Made by a program: the position numbers and the translations under genes
Notes under the pieces: generated by a model
Told to the model about the DNA's origin: nothing
The model's database searches: none
What the model saw: the letters and a program-made list of their open reading frames with translations, nothing else
Source of the DNA: Alphaproteobacteria bacterium
GTDB taxonomy: Bacteria; Pseudomonadota; Alphaproteobacteria; Puniceispirillales; Puniceispirillaceae
Length of the DNA: 64,000 bases
NCBI GenBank assembly: GCA_009920665.1
Contig: RFZL01000007.1
Coordinates: forward strand, 1 to 64,000
Direction: 5' to 3'
Shown here: piece after piece, positions 10,488 through 22,533 of the stretch
How the letters are laid out: each line of letters opens with the position of its first letter
How positions within the stretch are numbered: the first letter of the stretch is position 1

Positions 10488-11023
10488 GTCGACACCCTGA
10501 TCCTGTTGAAGGCAAAGGACAGGGCACTCAGAATGACATAGCCGATGGGAAACAGGATCATCGTCACGCCGATCTGGAAGAGAACCGGCGTCACCGCCGG
10601 GATGGCGAGGTTCAACGCGCTGAAGGCAACCAGCTGGAACAGCACGACGCCAAAGACCACGACGGCAAATTCGACCCAGATATCGCGGAAATCACCCTGC
10701 AGCAGCTTCTGCCGGCGCCAGTTCATGGCGAACAGGAGAATGATATAGGCCGTCGCCCGCCCGCCAAGAAGGTCGGAAAACAGGATGTCGCTTGTCAGAC
10801 CAATCAGGAACCCGGTGACAAGAAGGACGTATTTTTCATGATGCAAAGCAATCCAGTAGAGAAAAATCAACGACAGCATCGGCGTTGCGCCATAGAAGAC
10901 CGGCCACAGCGCCAACCCACCTTCAACCATGGCCAGCACCATTCCGACGATGATGACAAGGAACTGGAATGGCCAGTCTGACTCAAGCTCGGCCTGCTGA
11001 AAGAAACGACCGCTGCGGATCAT
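10484..11023 (-). CDS. mreD: Rod shape-determining protein MreD
   Basis: Small hydrophobic protein between mreC and mrdA, overlapping both by 4 bp. Confidence 0.88.
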   Translation of the reverse strand: MIRSGRFFQQAELESDWPFQFLVIIVGMVLAMVEGGLALWPVFYGATPMLSLIFLYWIALHHEKYVLLVTGFLIGLTSDILFSDLLGGRATAYIILLFAMNWRRQKLLQGDFRDIWVEFAVVVFGVVLFQLVAFSALNLAIPAVTPVLFQIGVTMILFPIGYVILSALSFAFNRIRVST

Positions 11024-11934
11024 TGTCGCTCTCCCACGGCGTTCACACCCTCAAACAACCGCTCCTCCACCGTTTCGGGGAGCGGCGTGTAATAATCCCC
11101 GAGTTCCAGATCGGCACGGTCAATACCCTCCGTGCCACCGACCAGGATCGACACATAGCTGAGGTTGCGCAGATCAACCGCCGGCCGCACCCTTATCTTG
11201 CCATCCTGCACCAGATCGACACGCCCAACCGGCACCCCGGCAGGCAGCACGCCGCCATGCCCCGAGGTCAGTACAAGTTCACCAGCCTTTGGCGCCGCCT
11301 CGTCGGGAAGAAAACGCAATGACAGATGTGGGCCGTTGTTACCGACCGTGACGCCCGGCCAGGACGAGGATGACAGGATGACCGGAATCTGCGCATTGAT
11401 GTCGCTGATCATGAGAACGCGCGCATGGGTCACGCCGACATCGACAACAAGACCGACAAGACCATCGGCCGTCACCACCGGGTTGCCAACCTCGATGCCT
11501 TCCTCGCTGCCATTCGCCACCAGCACGGTATGGGCGAAAGCACCGCCCGGCGCGGTAACCGCCCGCGCCGTCAGGGGCCGGCGCCGATCCGGCGACACCG
11601 CACCGGCGACGCTGCGAAGCTGGCGATTTTCACTTTCCAGAATTTCAGCGCGGCGGCGCCAGCGCTTCAGCATCGAATTCTCTGCCTGAAGACGGACATT
11701 CTCGGCCCGCAGCGATGCCACAGTGCGAATACCCTGCGCCATCGTCTCGATCCCGCGGATGGGGGCAGATACAAGATCGACAAAGGGCGCGATAAAGTCG
11801 CTGGCCCCCATGCGGGCATGGCGAAGGGCGCTGAAATCTGCCTTGCCGAGGAACATCAGCGAGAAGCTGAAAACGACGAGAAGCGTGTGCGCAATGCGGC
11901 GCTGCCTGATCTTGGCCTTCTCAGACGCGCGCAT
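11020..11934 (-). CDS. mreC: Rod shape-determining protein MreC
   Basis: N-terminal TM plus coiled coil (VRLQAENSMLKRWRRRAEILESENRQLR), MreC beta domain; in mre operon. Confidence 0.93.
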   Translation of the reverse strand: MRASEKAKIRQRRIAHTLLVVFSFSLMFLGKADFSALRHARMGASDFIAPFVDLVSAPIRGIETMAQGIRTVASLRAENVRLQAENSMLKRWRRRAEILESENRQLRSVAGAVSPDRRRPLTARAVTAPGGAFAHTVLVANGSEEGIEVGNPVVTADGLVGLVVDVGVTHARVLMISDINAQIPVILSSSSWPGVTVGNNGPHLSLRFLPDEAAPKAGELVLTSGHGGVLPAGVPVGRVDLVQDGKIRVRPAVDLRNLSYVSILVGGTEGIDRADLELGDYYTPLPETVEERLFEGVNAVGERQ

Positions 11935-11949
11935 TGTTCAAGCTGCTCC

Positions 11950-13017
<1,068 letters not shown>

Positions 13018-13097
13018 CTAAAAGCAAGAAATGGCCGGCGACAGGAAACCGGTTCCCGTCACCAAAGCCATTTTGTAGCTGATAAAAAAGGCGAAAT

Positions 13098-14132
<1,035 letters not shown>

Positions 14133-14247
14133 TCATGAAAATGGCCGGCCAGGTTCAGGACCAACCTCGAACGCGTTTGGCGATCAGCCCGTGAAGGACC
14201 ACCGCCCGATGGTTACGCAGCCCGGTGCGCAAGGCACCCGGACCATG

Positions 14248-14772
14248 TCATTTTGCCTCCAGATCGATCCGGTTGCCGCGCGAAATGGCGGAAACACCGG
14301 TGCGCGCCACCTCGACATCGCCAAGTGAGCGCATCAAATCGACAAAGGCGTCGACCTTGGAGGAATTACCCGTAACCTCAAATACAAAACTATTCAGCGT
14401 GCTGTCCAGTGTCCTTGCACGGAAGGTATCGGCAATCCGCAGTGACTCGATACGGTCATCACCCCGATTGATGATCTTCACCAGCGCGAGTTCACGTTCA
14501 ATCGCCACGTCATTCTCGGTCAGGTCACGGACCGAATGGATTGGCACCAGGCGCGCCAGCTGAGCCTTGATCTGTTCGATGACCATCGGCGTTCCCGATG
14601 TCACCACCGAAATCCGCGACAGCCCCTTCTGGCCATCCGTCTCGGCAACGGTGAGGCTTTCAATATTGTAGCCGCGACCTGAGAACAGGCCGATGACCCG
14701 TGCCAGAACGCCGGGCTCGTTATCAACCAGAACGGAAATGATATGCCGTTCGATAATGGGAGTGTCAGACAT
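14248..14772 (-). CDS. ilvN: Acetolactate synthase small subunit
   Basis: MSDTPIIERHIISVLVDNEPGVLARVIGLFSGRGYNIESLTVA ACT domain; start trimmed to ATG at 14772. Confidence 0.95.
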   Translation of the reverse strand: MSDTPIIERHIISVLVDNEPGVLARVIGLFSGRGYNIESLTVAETDGQKGLSRISVVTSGTPMVIEQIKAQLARLVPIHSVRDLTENDVAIERELALVKIINRGDDRIESLRIADTFRARTLDSTLNSFVFEVTGNSSKVDAFVDLMRSLGDVEVARTGVSAISRGNRIDLEAK

Positions 14773-14821
14773 TTTACTTTCCTTGCCAGAACTGGCGGGA
14801 GGGGAGTGGACGTGACCCGGT

Positions 14822-16639
14822 CTATACCAGGACCATGCCTTCCTCGGATACCGGCTTTTCCGCCTGGTCATCAGGCCCGAGCAGCATGTCGTTATGCGCC
14901 GCGCCGGACGGGATCATCGGGAAACAGTTCTCGTCCTTCGTGACCCGGATATCGGCAATCACCGGCCCGGGCGTCTCCAGCATCTCGGTGATGACCTGAT
15001 CCAGATCGTCAGCATGCTGCGCGACCAGACCCTTCATGTTGAAAGTATCGGCCAGCTTCACGAAATCCGGCAGTGAGGCGCTGTAGGATTCGGAATAGCG
15101 GCCGCCATGGATCAGCTCCTGCCACTGCCGCACCATGCCCATCCATTCATTGTTGATGATGAACATCTTCACCGGCAGATTATATTGCGCCAGCGTCGAC
15201 AGCTCCTGCATGTTCATCATGAAGGATGCCTCGCCGGCAATGTCGATCACGGTCGATCCCGCATGCGCAACCTGCACGCCAAGCGCCGCCGGCAGGCCAT
15301 AACCCATTGTGCCAAGCCCGCCCGACGTCATCCAGCGATTCGGCAGGTGAAAATCGAAATATTGCGCCGCCCACATCTGGTGCTGGCCGACCTCGGTGGT
15401 GATGTAGACATCATGGTTCGCCGTCATCTCGCACAGGCGCTTGATGGCATATTGCGGCTTGATGATCTTGCCAGTCTGGTTGAATTTCAGACAGTCACGC
15501 TTGCGCCAGCCCTCGATCTGCGCCCACCATTTGTCAAGCGACGGCTTGTGAGGCTTGAATTTGCGCGTCTTCATCTCGGCAAGCAGCGCCTCGAGAATGC
15601 GCGTCGCATCGCCGATCACGGCCAGGTCGACCTGGACATTCTTGTTCACCGATGACGGGTCTATATCACAATGGATCTTGGTCGAATTCGGCGAAAAGCC
15701 ACTGAGCAATCCGGTCACCCGGTCATCGAACCGCGCCCCAAGATTCAGCATGGTATCGCAACCATGCATGGCAAGATTCGCCTCATAGGTCCCATGCATG
15801 CCAAGCATGCCAAGGAAGTGCCTGTCATCCGCTGCCAGCGCGCCAAGCCCCATCAGGGTCAGCGTCGTTGGCCAGCCGGTGACCTGGACAAGCTCGGTCA
15901 GCAGTTCCGAGGCGCGCGGCCCGGAATTGATCAAGCCGCCACCGCCATAGATGATCGGCCGTTCGGCCCGCATCATGATGTCAACCGTCGCGCTGATCGC
16001 CGCAGGATCGGGATCGGTCTGCGGCATGTAGCGTGCCTGCGCGGCCGCCTTGTCAGGTTCCATCCGGTAAGCGACATTGGCCATCAGCACGTCTTTCGGA
16101 AGGTCGATCAGGACCGGTCCCGGACGACCCGAGGCGGCGACATGGAACGCCTCGATCACCGTCGTCTGCAATGTCTCGACATCCTTGACCAGATAGTTGT
16201 GCTTGGTACAGGCGCGGGTGATGCCGGTTGTGTCGGCTTCCTGGAAGGCGTCATTGCCGATCAGATGCGTCGGCACCTGTCCGGTCAGGCAGACCACCGG
16301 CACCGAATCCATCAGCGCATCGGTCAGACCGGTAACAGCATTCGTCGCGCCGGGCCCTGAGGTGACAAGCACGACACCCGTCCTGCCGGTAGAGCGGGCA
16401 TAGCCCTCGGCGGCATGAACCGCCGCCTGCTCATGCCGGACCAGAATATGTCTGATCTTGTTGTTCTTGAACAACGCGTCATAGATCGGGAGCACGGCAC
16501 CGCCCGGATAGCCGAAAACAACCTCGACCCCCTCATCCTCGAGCGTCTTCAAAAGCAGCTCGGCCCCCGGCATCATCGCCGTCTGGTCCGCGTCGTCTCT
16601 TTTCTCACCTGCCGCCAGTGCGGATTTTGGCATTTTCAT
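14822..16639 (-). CDS. ilvB: Acetolactate synthase large subunit
   Basis: ThDP enzyme (VFGYPGGAVLPIYDAL, VRHEQAAVHAAEGYARSTGR); start placed at ATG 16639 preceded by AGGGG (ORF track extends to 16762 through a terminator-like hairpin). Confidence 0.93.
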   Translation of the reverse strand: MKMPKSALAAGEKRDDADQTAMMPGAELLLKTLEDEGVEVVFGYPGGAVLPIYDALFKNNKIRHILVRHEQAAVHAAEGYARSTGRTGVVLVTSGPGATNAVTGLTDALMDSVPVVCLTGQVPTHLIGNDAFQEADTTGITRACTKHNYLVKDVETLQTTVIEAFHVAASGRPGPVLIDLPKDVLMANVAYRMEPDKAAAQARYMPQTDPDPAAISATVDIMMRAERPIIYGGGGLINSGPRASELLTELVQVTGWPTTLTLMGLGALAADDRHFLGMLGMHGTYEANLAMHGCDTMLNLGARFDDRVTGLLSGFSPNSTKIHCDIDPSSVNKNVQVDLAVIGDATRILEALLAEMKTRKFKPHKPSLDKWWAQIEGWRKRDCLKFNQTGKIIKPQYAIKRLCEMTANHDVYITTEVGQHQMWAAQYFDFHLPNRWMTSGGLGTMGYGLPAALGVQVAHAGSTVIDIAGEASFMMNMQELSTLAQYNLPVKMFIINNEWMGMVRQWQELIHGGRYSESYSASLPDFVKLADTFNMKGLVAQHADDLDQVITEMLETPGPVIADIRVTKDENCFPMIPSGAAHNDMLLGPDDQAEKPVSEEGMVLV

Positions 16640-16682
16640 GTCCCCTGCAGACCTCGAAAACCTGGCCTGACCGTCTGTCGCC

Positions 16683-16712
16683 ATTAAAAAACGCCCTCCC
16701 GGCCGGGGTGGC
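16683..16712 (-). terminator. Rho-independent terminator-like hairpin in the ilvB leader / downstream of miaA
   Basis: Minus strand CGCCaCCCcggccGGGagGGCG followed by TTTTTT, about 45 nt upstream of the ilvB ATG. Confidence 0.7.
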
Positions 16713-16802
16713 GCTGTCACGTAAATGGCAGAATTTGCATAAAAACAAAAGGGACTACACATCCCCTACAGTCGTTGAAAATAGCGTGACAGGCGTGGCC
16801 GG

Positions 16803-17795
16803 TCAACCTGTTTTCGACAGAATTGCAAAGATTTCCTGAATGTTTCTTTCTGTTTGTTGCGTTTCAAATTTGATTTGCGAATTAAAATTATTACGAATCC
16901 AGGTCATCTGCCGTTTTGCATAGCGGCGGCTGTCTCGGCTGGCCATTTCAATCGCGCGTTCGCGGGTCATGTTACCCGCCCGCATGGCGATGATCTCGCG
17001 AACGCCGATGGCTTTAATCACCGGCAGCGAGGGATCGAGGTCGCGCGATTCCAGTGCCGCCACCTCCGCTTCGGCGCCTTGCGCCATCATTGCCTCGAAC
17101 CGTCTGTCGATGGCGGCATAAAGATCATCGCGCGGCGGCATCATCGCGATACGAACGGCCTTCCCGTCGAGTGCGCCCTGATGCGGATCGGCCTGCCAGG
17201 CACTCAACGGCCTGCCAGTGGCCCGCACCACCCCCATGGCCCGCACAAGGCGCTGGCTGTCGCCATCATGCAGCCGGCCAGCTGTCACCGGGTCCAGTCC
17301 GGCAAGCACTGAACGGAATGTCTGGCCGCCCTGCGCAGCGAGCTGCTGCACGCATTCGGCATGGATTTCCGGCGGCACATCAGGGATCGGCGCGATGCCA
17401 TGGATCGCAGCATGGAAATAGAGGCCGGTCCCGCCGACAATGATCGGCAGGGCGCCATCCTGATGTGCCGTCGTCACCGCGTCTGCCGCCATCGCCAGCC
17501 ATGTCGCGACGGAGGCGCGTTCAGCCCCGTCCAACATCCCATACAGCCGGTGCGGCGCGCGCGCCATCTCGGCTTCATCCGGACGCGCCGTCAAAATCCG
17601 CAGGTCGCTATAGAGCTGCATCGAGTCGGCATTGATGACCACACCGCCCCATCTTTCGGCCAGCGCCAGCGCCAGACCCGACTTGCCGGCAGCCGTCGGC
17701 CCGCAGATCATCAGCACGGCCCCGGCGGGGGCCGCGCGCGCTATTTCCGAGTGGTCAGCCATGCCGATCTGTGGTTTATCCTGTGCATCTGTCAA
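16803..17795 (-). CDS. miaA: tRNA dimethylallyltransferase
   Basis: ICGPTAAGKSGLALALAERWGGVVINADSMQLY; TWIRNN near the C-terminus. Confidence 0.95.
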   Translation of the reverse strand: MTDAQDKPQIGMADHSEIARAAPAGAVLMICGPTAAGKSGLALALAERWGGVVINADSMQLYSDLRILTARPDEAEMARAPHRLYGMLDGAERASVATWLAMAADAVTTAHQDGALPIIVGGTGLYFHAAIHGIAPIPDVPPEIHAECVQQLAAQGGQTFRSVLAGLDPVTAGRLHDGDSQRLVRAMGVVRATGRPLSAWQADPHQGALDGKAVRIAMMPPRDDLYAAIDRRFEAMMAQGAEAEVAALESRDLDPSLPVIKAIGVREIIAMRAGNMTRERAIEMASRDSRRYAKRQMTWIRNNFNSQIKFETQQTERNIQEIFAILSKTG

Positions 17796-17817
17796 TCAGT
17801 AAAAGGGACAGGCAAAG

Positions 17818-18708
17818 GTGCATCATTTCGCGGTTTTTTCAAGTTCGGATCAGCCCTGCCCCGGCATCAGGGACGGGTTGGCGTTACTGGCCGCCGCCAA
17901 TATCAGGGCGAGTGGGGACAACGCGGGATGGCTTCATCAGGAACAGGCCTGGGAGGTGCCGGTTGAGATCGATGGCGCGCCTGACATGTCCACCCTCAGA
18001 CAACAGGCATCGGAACAGGGCGCCGACATCAACATCCTGCCGGCCGCCGGCCGCCGCAAGAAGCTGCTGATCGCCGACATGGACAGCACCATCATCACAT
18101 CTGAATCGCTGGATGACATGGCCCGCATTGCCGGCCTTGCCGAGGCCATCATGCCGATCACCGGGCGCGCCATGCGCGGTGAGCTGGATTTCGAGGCGGC
18201 GCTGGATGAACGTGTGGCATTGCTGCGCGGCCAGCCCGAGAACCTCATTGAGCGGGCGCTGGCGGAAGCCGGGCTGACTGGCGGTGCGGAAAACCTTGTC
18301 AGGACGATGCGGGCTCATGGGGCCTGCTGCTACCTGGTATCGGGTGGATTTACCGCCATCACCAGCCGGGTGGCGGCGATGTGCGGGTTCAATGACCATC
18401 ACGCAAATGTCCTTGAGGCCAGGGACGGTCTGCTGACCGGCACCGTAAGCAAACCGGTGCTTGATCGCGAATCAAAGCTTGTCTTCCTCGACCATTATTG
18501 CGGCGCGCTCGGGATCGGGCGTGAGGATGCGGCATGTGTCGGCGATGGCGCGAATGACCTTGCGATGCTGCAGGCCGCCGGGCTTGGCGTCGCCTTGAAG
18601 GGCAAGCCGCTTCTGCGCGAGGCGGTGACGCTGCAGCTCAATCACACCGATCTGACCGGGCTGCTCTATCTTCAGGGCTATGGCGTGGACGAGTTCGCGG
18701 AGACTTGA
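17818..18708 (+). CDS. serB: Phosphoserine phosphatase
   Basis: LLIADMDSTIITSESLDDMA, VGDGANDLAML HAD motifs. Confidence 0.95.
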   Translation: MHHFAVFSSSDQPCPGIRDGLALLAAANIRASGDNAGWLHQEQAWEVPVEIDGAPDMSTLRQQASEQGADINILPAAGRRKKLLIADMDSTIITSESLDDMARIAGLAEAIMPITGRAMRGELDFEAALDERVALLRGQPENLIERALAEAGLTGGAENLVRTMRAHGACCYLVSGGFTAITSRVAAMCGFNDHHANVLEARDGLLTGTVSKPVLDRESKLVFLDHYCGALGIGREDAACVGDGANDLAMLQAAGLGVALKGKPLLREAVTLQLNHTDLTGLLYLQGYGVDEFAET

Positions 18709-18741
18709 CCGCCGCGTTACGCCAAAACCCACAGTCCACAG

Positions 18742-18767
18742 AAAAGGGGCCGGTTGAAGCCGGCCCC
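18742..18767 (-). terminator. Rho-independent terminator between convergent serB and Do-like protease genes
   Basis: GGGGCCGG-TTGAAG-CCGGCCCC hairpin, TTTT tail on the minus strand. Confidence 0.8.
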
Positions 18768-18796
18768 CTTGCATGATGCGCACTGTCGCTGTGCCG

Positions 18797-20227
18797 TCAT
18801 TCCTTGGCAAAGCCGATCTGAATGAAACGTTCACGCCCCTCGCTCTCGACCAGCAGCAGCACGCCGGCGCGTCCCGCCTCACGTGTCTCGGCAACCGATT
18901 TTGCGAGATCGGCAGCATCCTCGACCCGGCGCTGGCCAAAGCGCTTGATGATGTCGCCGGGTTTCAGCCCCTTGGCAAAGGCCGGGCCACCCTCGGCGAC
19001 CTCGGTCACGACAACACCGCGTGTATCGGCATCGAGGCCAAACTCACCCGCCAGTGCGGCGGTAAGGTTCTCGACCGCGAAGCCAAGCTTGCCGAAGCTT
19101 TCGGCCGCGCCCTCCGGCTGCTCATTCACGATCCCGACAAGCTCGGCCTTCTCAAGCTCGCCAAGCGTAACCTGGACCTCCATGCCCTTGCCGTTTCGAA
19201 TGACCTCGACCGGTACCGTCTTGCCGATTTCGGTTTCCGCCACAATCCGCGGCAGGTCGCGCATCTTGTCGATCTTCTTGCCGTCAAAGCTGATAATGAC
19301 ATCGCCCGGCTCGAGACCGGCCGCCTCGGCCGGGCTGTTTTCGTTCACCGTGCTGACAAGCGCGCCGGCCGCCTCTTCAAGGCCAAGCGAGTCGGCAATA
19401 TCCGGGCTGATTTCCTGGATGAATACGCCAAGCCAGCCGCGTCGCGTCGTGCCGAATTCGGCCAGCTGTGATGTCACCCGCTTGGCAAGGTTCGACGAGA
19501 TGGCAAAGCCGATACCGACGGAGCCGCCCGTCTGCGAGAAAATGGCCGTATTGATGCCAATCACCTCGCCGGCGGTGTTGAAAAGCGGGCCACCTGAATT
19601 ACCGCGGTTGATCGAGGCATCGGTCTGGATGAAATCATCATAGGGGCCGTTGCCAATATCGCGGCCACGCGCCGAAACGATGCCAGCCGTCACCGTGCCG
19701 CCAAGCCCGAACGGGTTACCGATGGCAAGCACCCAGTCACCAACCCGCAGGCTGTCCGAATCACCGAACGGAACAGCGGTCAGCTCGGTATCGCCGGGCT
19801 CGATTTTCAGCACCGCGATATCGGTCTTCTGGTCCTGACCGAGAACCTTTGCCGTGAACGCCGTCTCATCGGAAAGGGTGACAGTGATTTCCTCGGCATT
19901 CTCGATCACGTGGAAGTTGGTGACAACGATACCGGCATCGTCGATGATGAAGCCGGAGCCAAGCGAGGATGCCCGCCGCTTGCGATCATTGTCACCGAAA
20001 TTCTTGAAGAAATCCTCGAATGGCGAGCCCGGCGGGAATTGCGGCATATCCATCGCCGGCCCTTCATTGACGATGGTCGTCGTCGAGATGTTCACGACGG
20101 CGGGCGACAGACGGTCGACCTGGTCAGCAAAGCTGTCCGGACGGTCGGCGGCGCCAACCTCGAGCGTCATGAACATGATCGCCAGTCCGGCAAGCACCGG
20201 CATCGGGCGAAGCACTTTCATCAACAT
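18797..20227 (-). CDS. Do-like periplasmic serine protease (DegP/HtrA family, trypsin + PDZ)
   Basis: GSGFIIDDAGIVVTNFHVIENA, QTDASINRGNSGGPLFN, two PDZ domains. Confidence 0.95.
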   Translation of the reverse strand: MLMKVLRPMPVLAGLAIMFMTLEVGAADRPDSFADQVDRLSPAVVNISTTTIVNEGPAMDMPQFPPGSPFEDFFKNFGDNDRKRRASSLGSGFIIDDAGIVVTNFHVIENAEEITVTLSDETAFTAKVLGQDQKTDIAVLKIEPGDTELTAVPFGDSDSLRVGDWVLAIGNPFGLGGTVTAGIVSARGRDIGNGPYDDFIQTDASINRGNSGGPLFNTAGEVIGINTAIFSQTGGSVGIGFAISSNLAKRVTSQLAEFGTTRRGWLGVFIQEISPDIADSLGLEEAAGALVSTVNENSPAEAAGLEPGDVIISFDGKKIDKMRDLPRIVAETEIGKTVPVEVIRNGKGMEVQVTLGELEKAELVGIVNEQPEGAAESFGKLGFAVENLTAALAGEFGLDADTRGVVVTEVAEGGPAFAKGLKPGDIIKRFGQRRVEDAADLAKSVAETREAGRAGVLLLVESEGRERFIQIGFAKE

Positions 20228-20341
20228 GGGATCTGATCTCCTGTCAGAAACGGTTCAAAAAAGCGGCGGGAGCGCCCAGCGCCCCCGCTGTCTGCCGTGA
20301 TCAAAGACAAGCTCCATGACCAAAAAGTGGCAGAGTTTAGG

Positions 20342-21220
20342 TTATTTCTGTCCCGCGCCACTCTTGTCCTTGAAGAAGCGGAAGAAGCTGCTGTCGGGCG
20401 ACAGCACCATCGAGGTGTCATTTGCCCCCATCGACTTCCGGTAAGCCTCCATGGACCGGTAGAAGGCAAAGAACTCGGCGTCCTGGCCGAAACTGTCGGC
20501 ATAGATCTGGATCGCCTGGCCATCGCCGGCACCGCGTGTCTCCTGCGCCGAACGCTGCGCCTCGGACAGGATCACCGTACGGGTCTTTTCGGCGTCGGCA
20601 CGAATCTTCTGTGCCTCTTCCTCACCGGTTGCGCGGAATTCCTTGGCCTCGCGCTCGCGCTCGGACTTCATCCGGTTGAAGATGTTCTGGCTTGTCGCGG
20701 TCGGATAATCGGCGCGTCGCAGGCGCACATCGATGATCTGGATACCAAGCGACGATACAGACGCATTCACCTCTTCACCGATCGAGCGGACGATGTCATT
20801 CCGCTGGCCGGTCAGGATCGAGGCCAGGGTCTCGCGGCCAAGCGCCCGGCGAACGGATGAATCGATGATCGCCTCGAGCCTGCCGCGCGCACCGAGTTCG
20901 TTGCGCACTGTCTGGTAGAACAGCAGTGGATCCTCGATCCGGTAGCGGGCATAGGCGTCGACCTGAAGGCGCTTCTGGTCAGACAGGATCACCTCTTCGG
21001 CATCCTGCGGGATCAGGCTGAGAACGCGCTTTTCGTAATAGGTGACGTCCTGGATGAACGGCAGCTTGAAGGCGAGACCGGGTTCCTGGATGGTCCGCTT
21101 CGGCTCGCCGAACTGCAGCACCAGCGCCTGCTGGGTCTGGTTGACGGTGAACAGCGAACTCGACACCGCCGTGACGAGAAGGACGATCGCGATGATCGAC
21201 ACAAGACGAGTGGTACCCAT
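20342..21220 (-). CDS. hflC: Protease modulator HflC
   Basis: Band7/SPFH protein directly downstream of hflK; VNQTQQALVLQFGEPKR. Confidence 0.94.
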   Translation of the reverse strand: MGTTRLVSIIAIVLLVTAVSSSLFTVNQTQQALVLQFGEPKRTIQEPGLAFKLPFIQDVTYYEKRVLSLIPQDAEEVILSDQKRLQVDAYARYRIEDPLLFYQTVRNELGARGRLEAIIDSSVRRALGRETLASILTGQRNDIVRSIGEEVNASVSSLGIQIIDVRLRRADYPTATSQNIFNRMKSEREREAKEFRATGEEEAQKIRADAEKTRTVILSEAQRSAQETRGAGDGQAIQIYADSFGQDAEFFAFYRSMEAYRKSMGANDTSMVLSPDSSFFRFFKDKSGAGQK

Positions 21221-21221
21221 G

Positions 21222-22340
21222 TCAGTTTCCTCCCGACGACTTGTTCAGTTCGCGCAGCGGCAGATATGGCACAACACCGCTGCCACCGGCCGAATCATCG
21301 ATGATGATTTTCTCGACATTGGAGAAAATCTCCTCGACGGTTTCAATGTAGATGCGCTCCTTGGTGACATCGGGATTTGTCTTGTAGGCCTGATAGACCT
21401 GGTCAAATCGTGATGCGTCACCCGTTGCGCGGTTCACAACCTCGGCTTCATAGGCCTCGGCCTCGGCAATCAGCTTTGCCGCCGCACCACGTGCCCGCGG
21501 AACAACGTCGTTGCGGAAGGCCTCGGCCTCGTTCTTCAGCCTGTCACGGTCCTGACGCGCCCGCTGCACTTCGTTGAAGGCGTCAATCACATCGGATGGC
21601 GGATCAACCGCCAACAGCTGCACGTCGCGGACACGCACGCCCGAGCCATATTCGTCAAGAAGTTCCTGAAGCTGCGCGCGGGCCTGGACCTGAATATCCT
21701 GACGGCCTTCGGTCAGCGCCGTCTGGATCTCGGTGCGACCGATGATCTCACGCATCACCGCCTCGGCGGCAACCTTGATTGTCTCGTCGGGTTCGGCGAG
21801 GTTGAACAGATACTGGCCGGCATCGGCAATGCGCCAGAACACGACAAAGTCGATATCGACGATATTTTCATCACCGGTGATCATCTGGCTCTCATCGGCA
21901 ATATCGCGACGCGACGAGCTGTTGCCGCTGACGTCGCGAAAGCCGATTTCGATCCGGTTGTCACGCGTGACCTCGGGGGTCATCACGCTCTCGACCGGGT
22001 AGGGAATATGGTAATGCAGGCCCGGCGCGGTGGTGCGAACCCACTCGCCGAACCGCAGGACGACGCCCTGCTGCTGCGGATTGACACGGTAGAAACCGGT
22101 CATCGCCCAGATGGCGATGGCGACAATCACCAGCAGTGACATCGATTTTCCGCCCGAGGGGATCAGCCGGCCAAGCGCCTCGCGCCCCTGACGGACGGCC
22201 TTGTCGAGATCCTGCTGCGAACCACCGCCGCCGCCGCCCCACGGGTTACCGCCATTACCGCCGCCGCCGCGACCTCCACCGCCACCAGATCCGCCCCACG
22301 GGCCGCCCTGGTCGCCTCCACCCTGATTATTCCATGGCAT
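21222..22340 (-). CDS. hflK: FtsH protease activity modulator HflK
   Basis: Gly-rich N-terminus, single TM, SPFH domain (FYRVNPQQQGVVLRFGEWVRTTAPGLHYHIPYP). Confidence 0.94.
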   Translation of the reverse strand: MPWNNQGGGDQGGPWGGSGGGGGRGGGGNGGNPWGGGGGGSQQDLDKAVRQGREALGRLIPSGGKSMSLLVIVAIAIWAMTGFYRVNPQQQGVVLRFGEWVRTTAPGLHYHIPYPVESVMTPEVTRDNRIEIGFRDVSGNSSSRRDIADESQMITGDENIVDIDFVVFWRIADAGQYLFNLAEPDETIKVAAEAVMREIIGRTEIQTALTEGRQDIQVQARAQLQELLDEYGSGVRVRDVQLLAVDPPSDVIDAFNEVQRARQDRDRLKNEAEAFRNDVVPRARGAAAKLIAEAEAYEAEVVNRATGDASRFDQVYQAYKTNPDVTKERIYIETVEEIFSNVEKIIIDDSAGGSGVVPYLPLRELNKSSGGN

Positions 22341-22533
22341 GATGCGCCTACTCCATCGCCTTCGGTTTCGACATGCGCCGAGTGCCCACCTTCAGTCAGC
22401 GGGCGACGGCACCTGAATCTGTTGGAGAGCATCGAAGCCCCAACCGGCGCGATGCTGTTGCAAAACCACCGGAGACAGCTTATGTCACCCTCAAGTCATC
22501 CACATATTTGCACACAGGCTGGTGATTTCAAGC

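Noticed and set aside
15671-16360. Plus-strand 229-aa ORF antisense to ilvB
   Set aside because: Shadow ORF; the acetolactate synthase frame is unambiguous.
22217-22340. Gly-rich repeat at the HflK N-terminus as a novel repeat element
   Set aside because: Glycine-rich N-termini are typical of HflK; ordinary.
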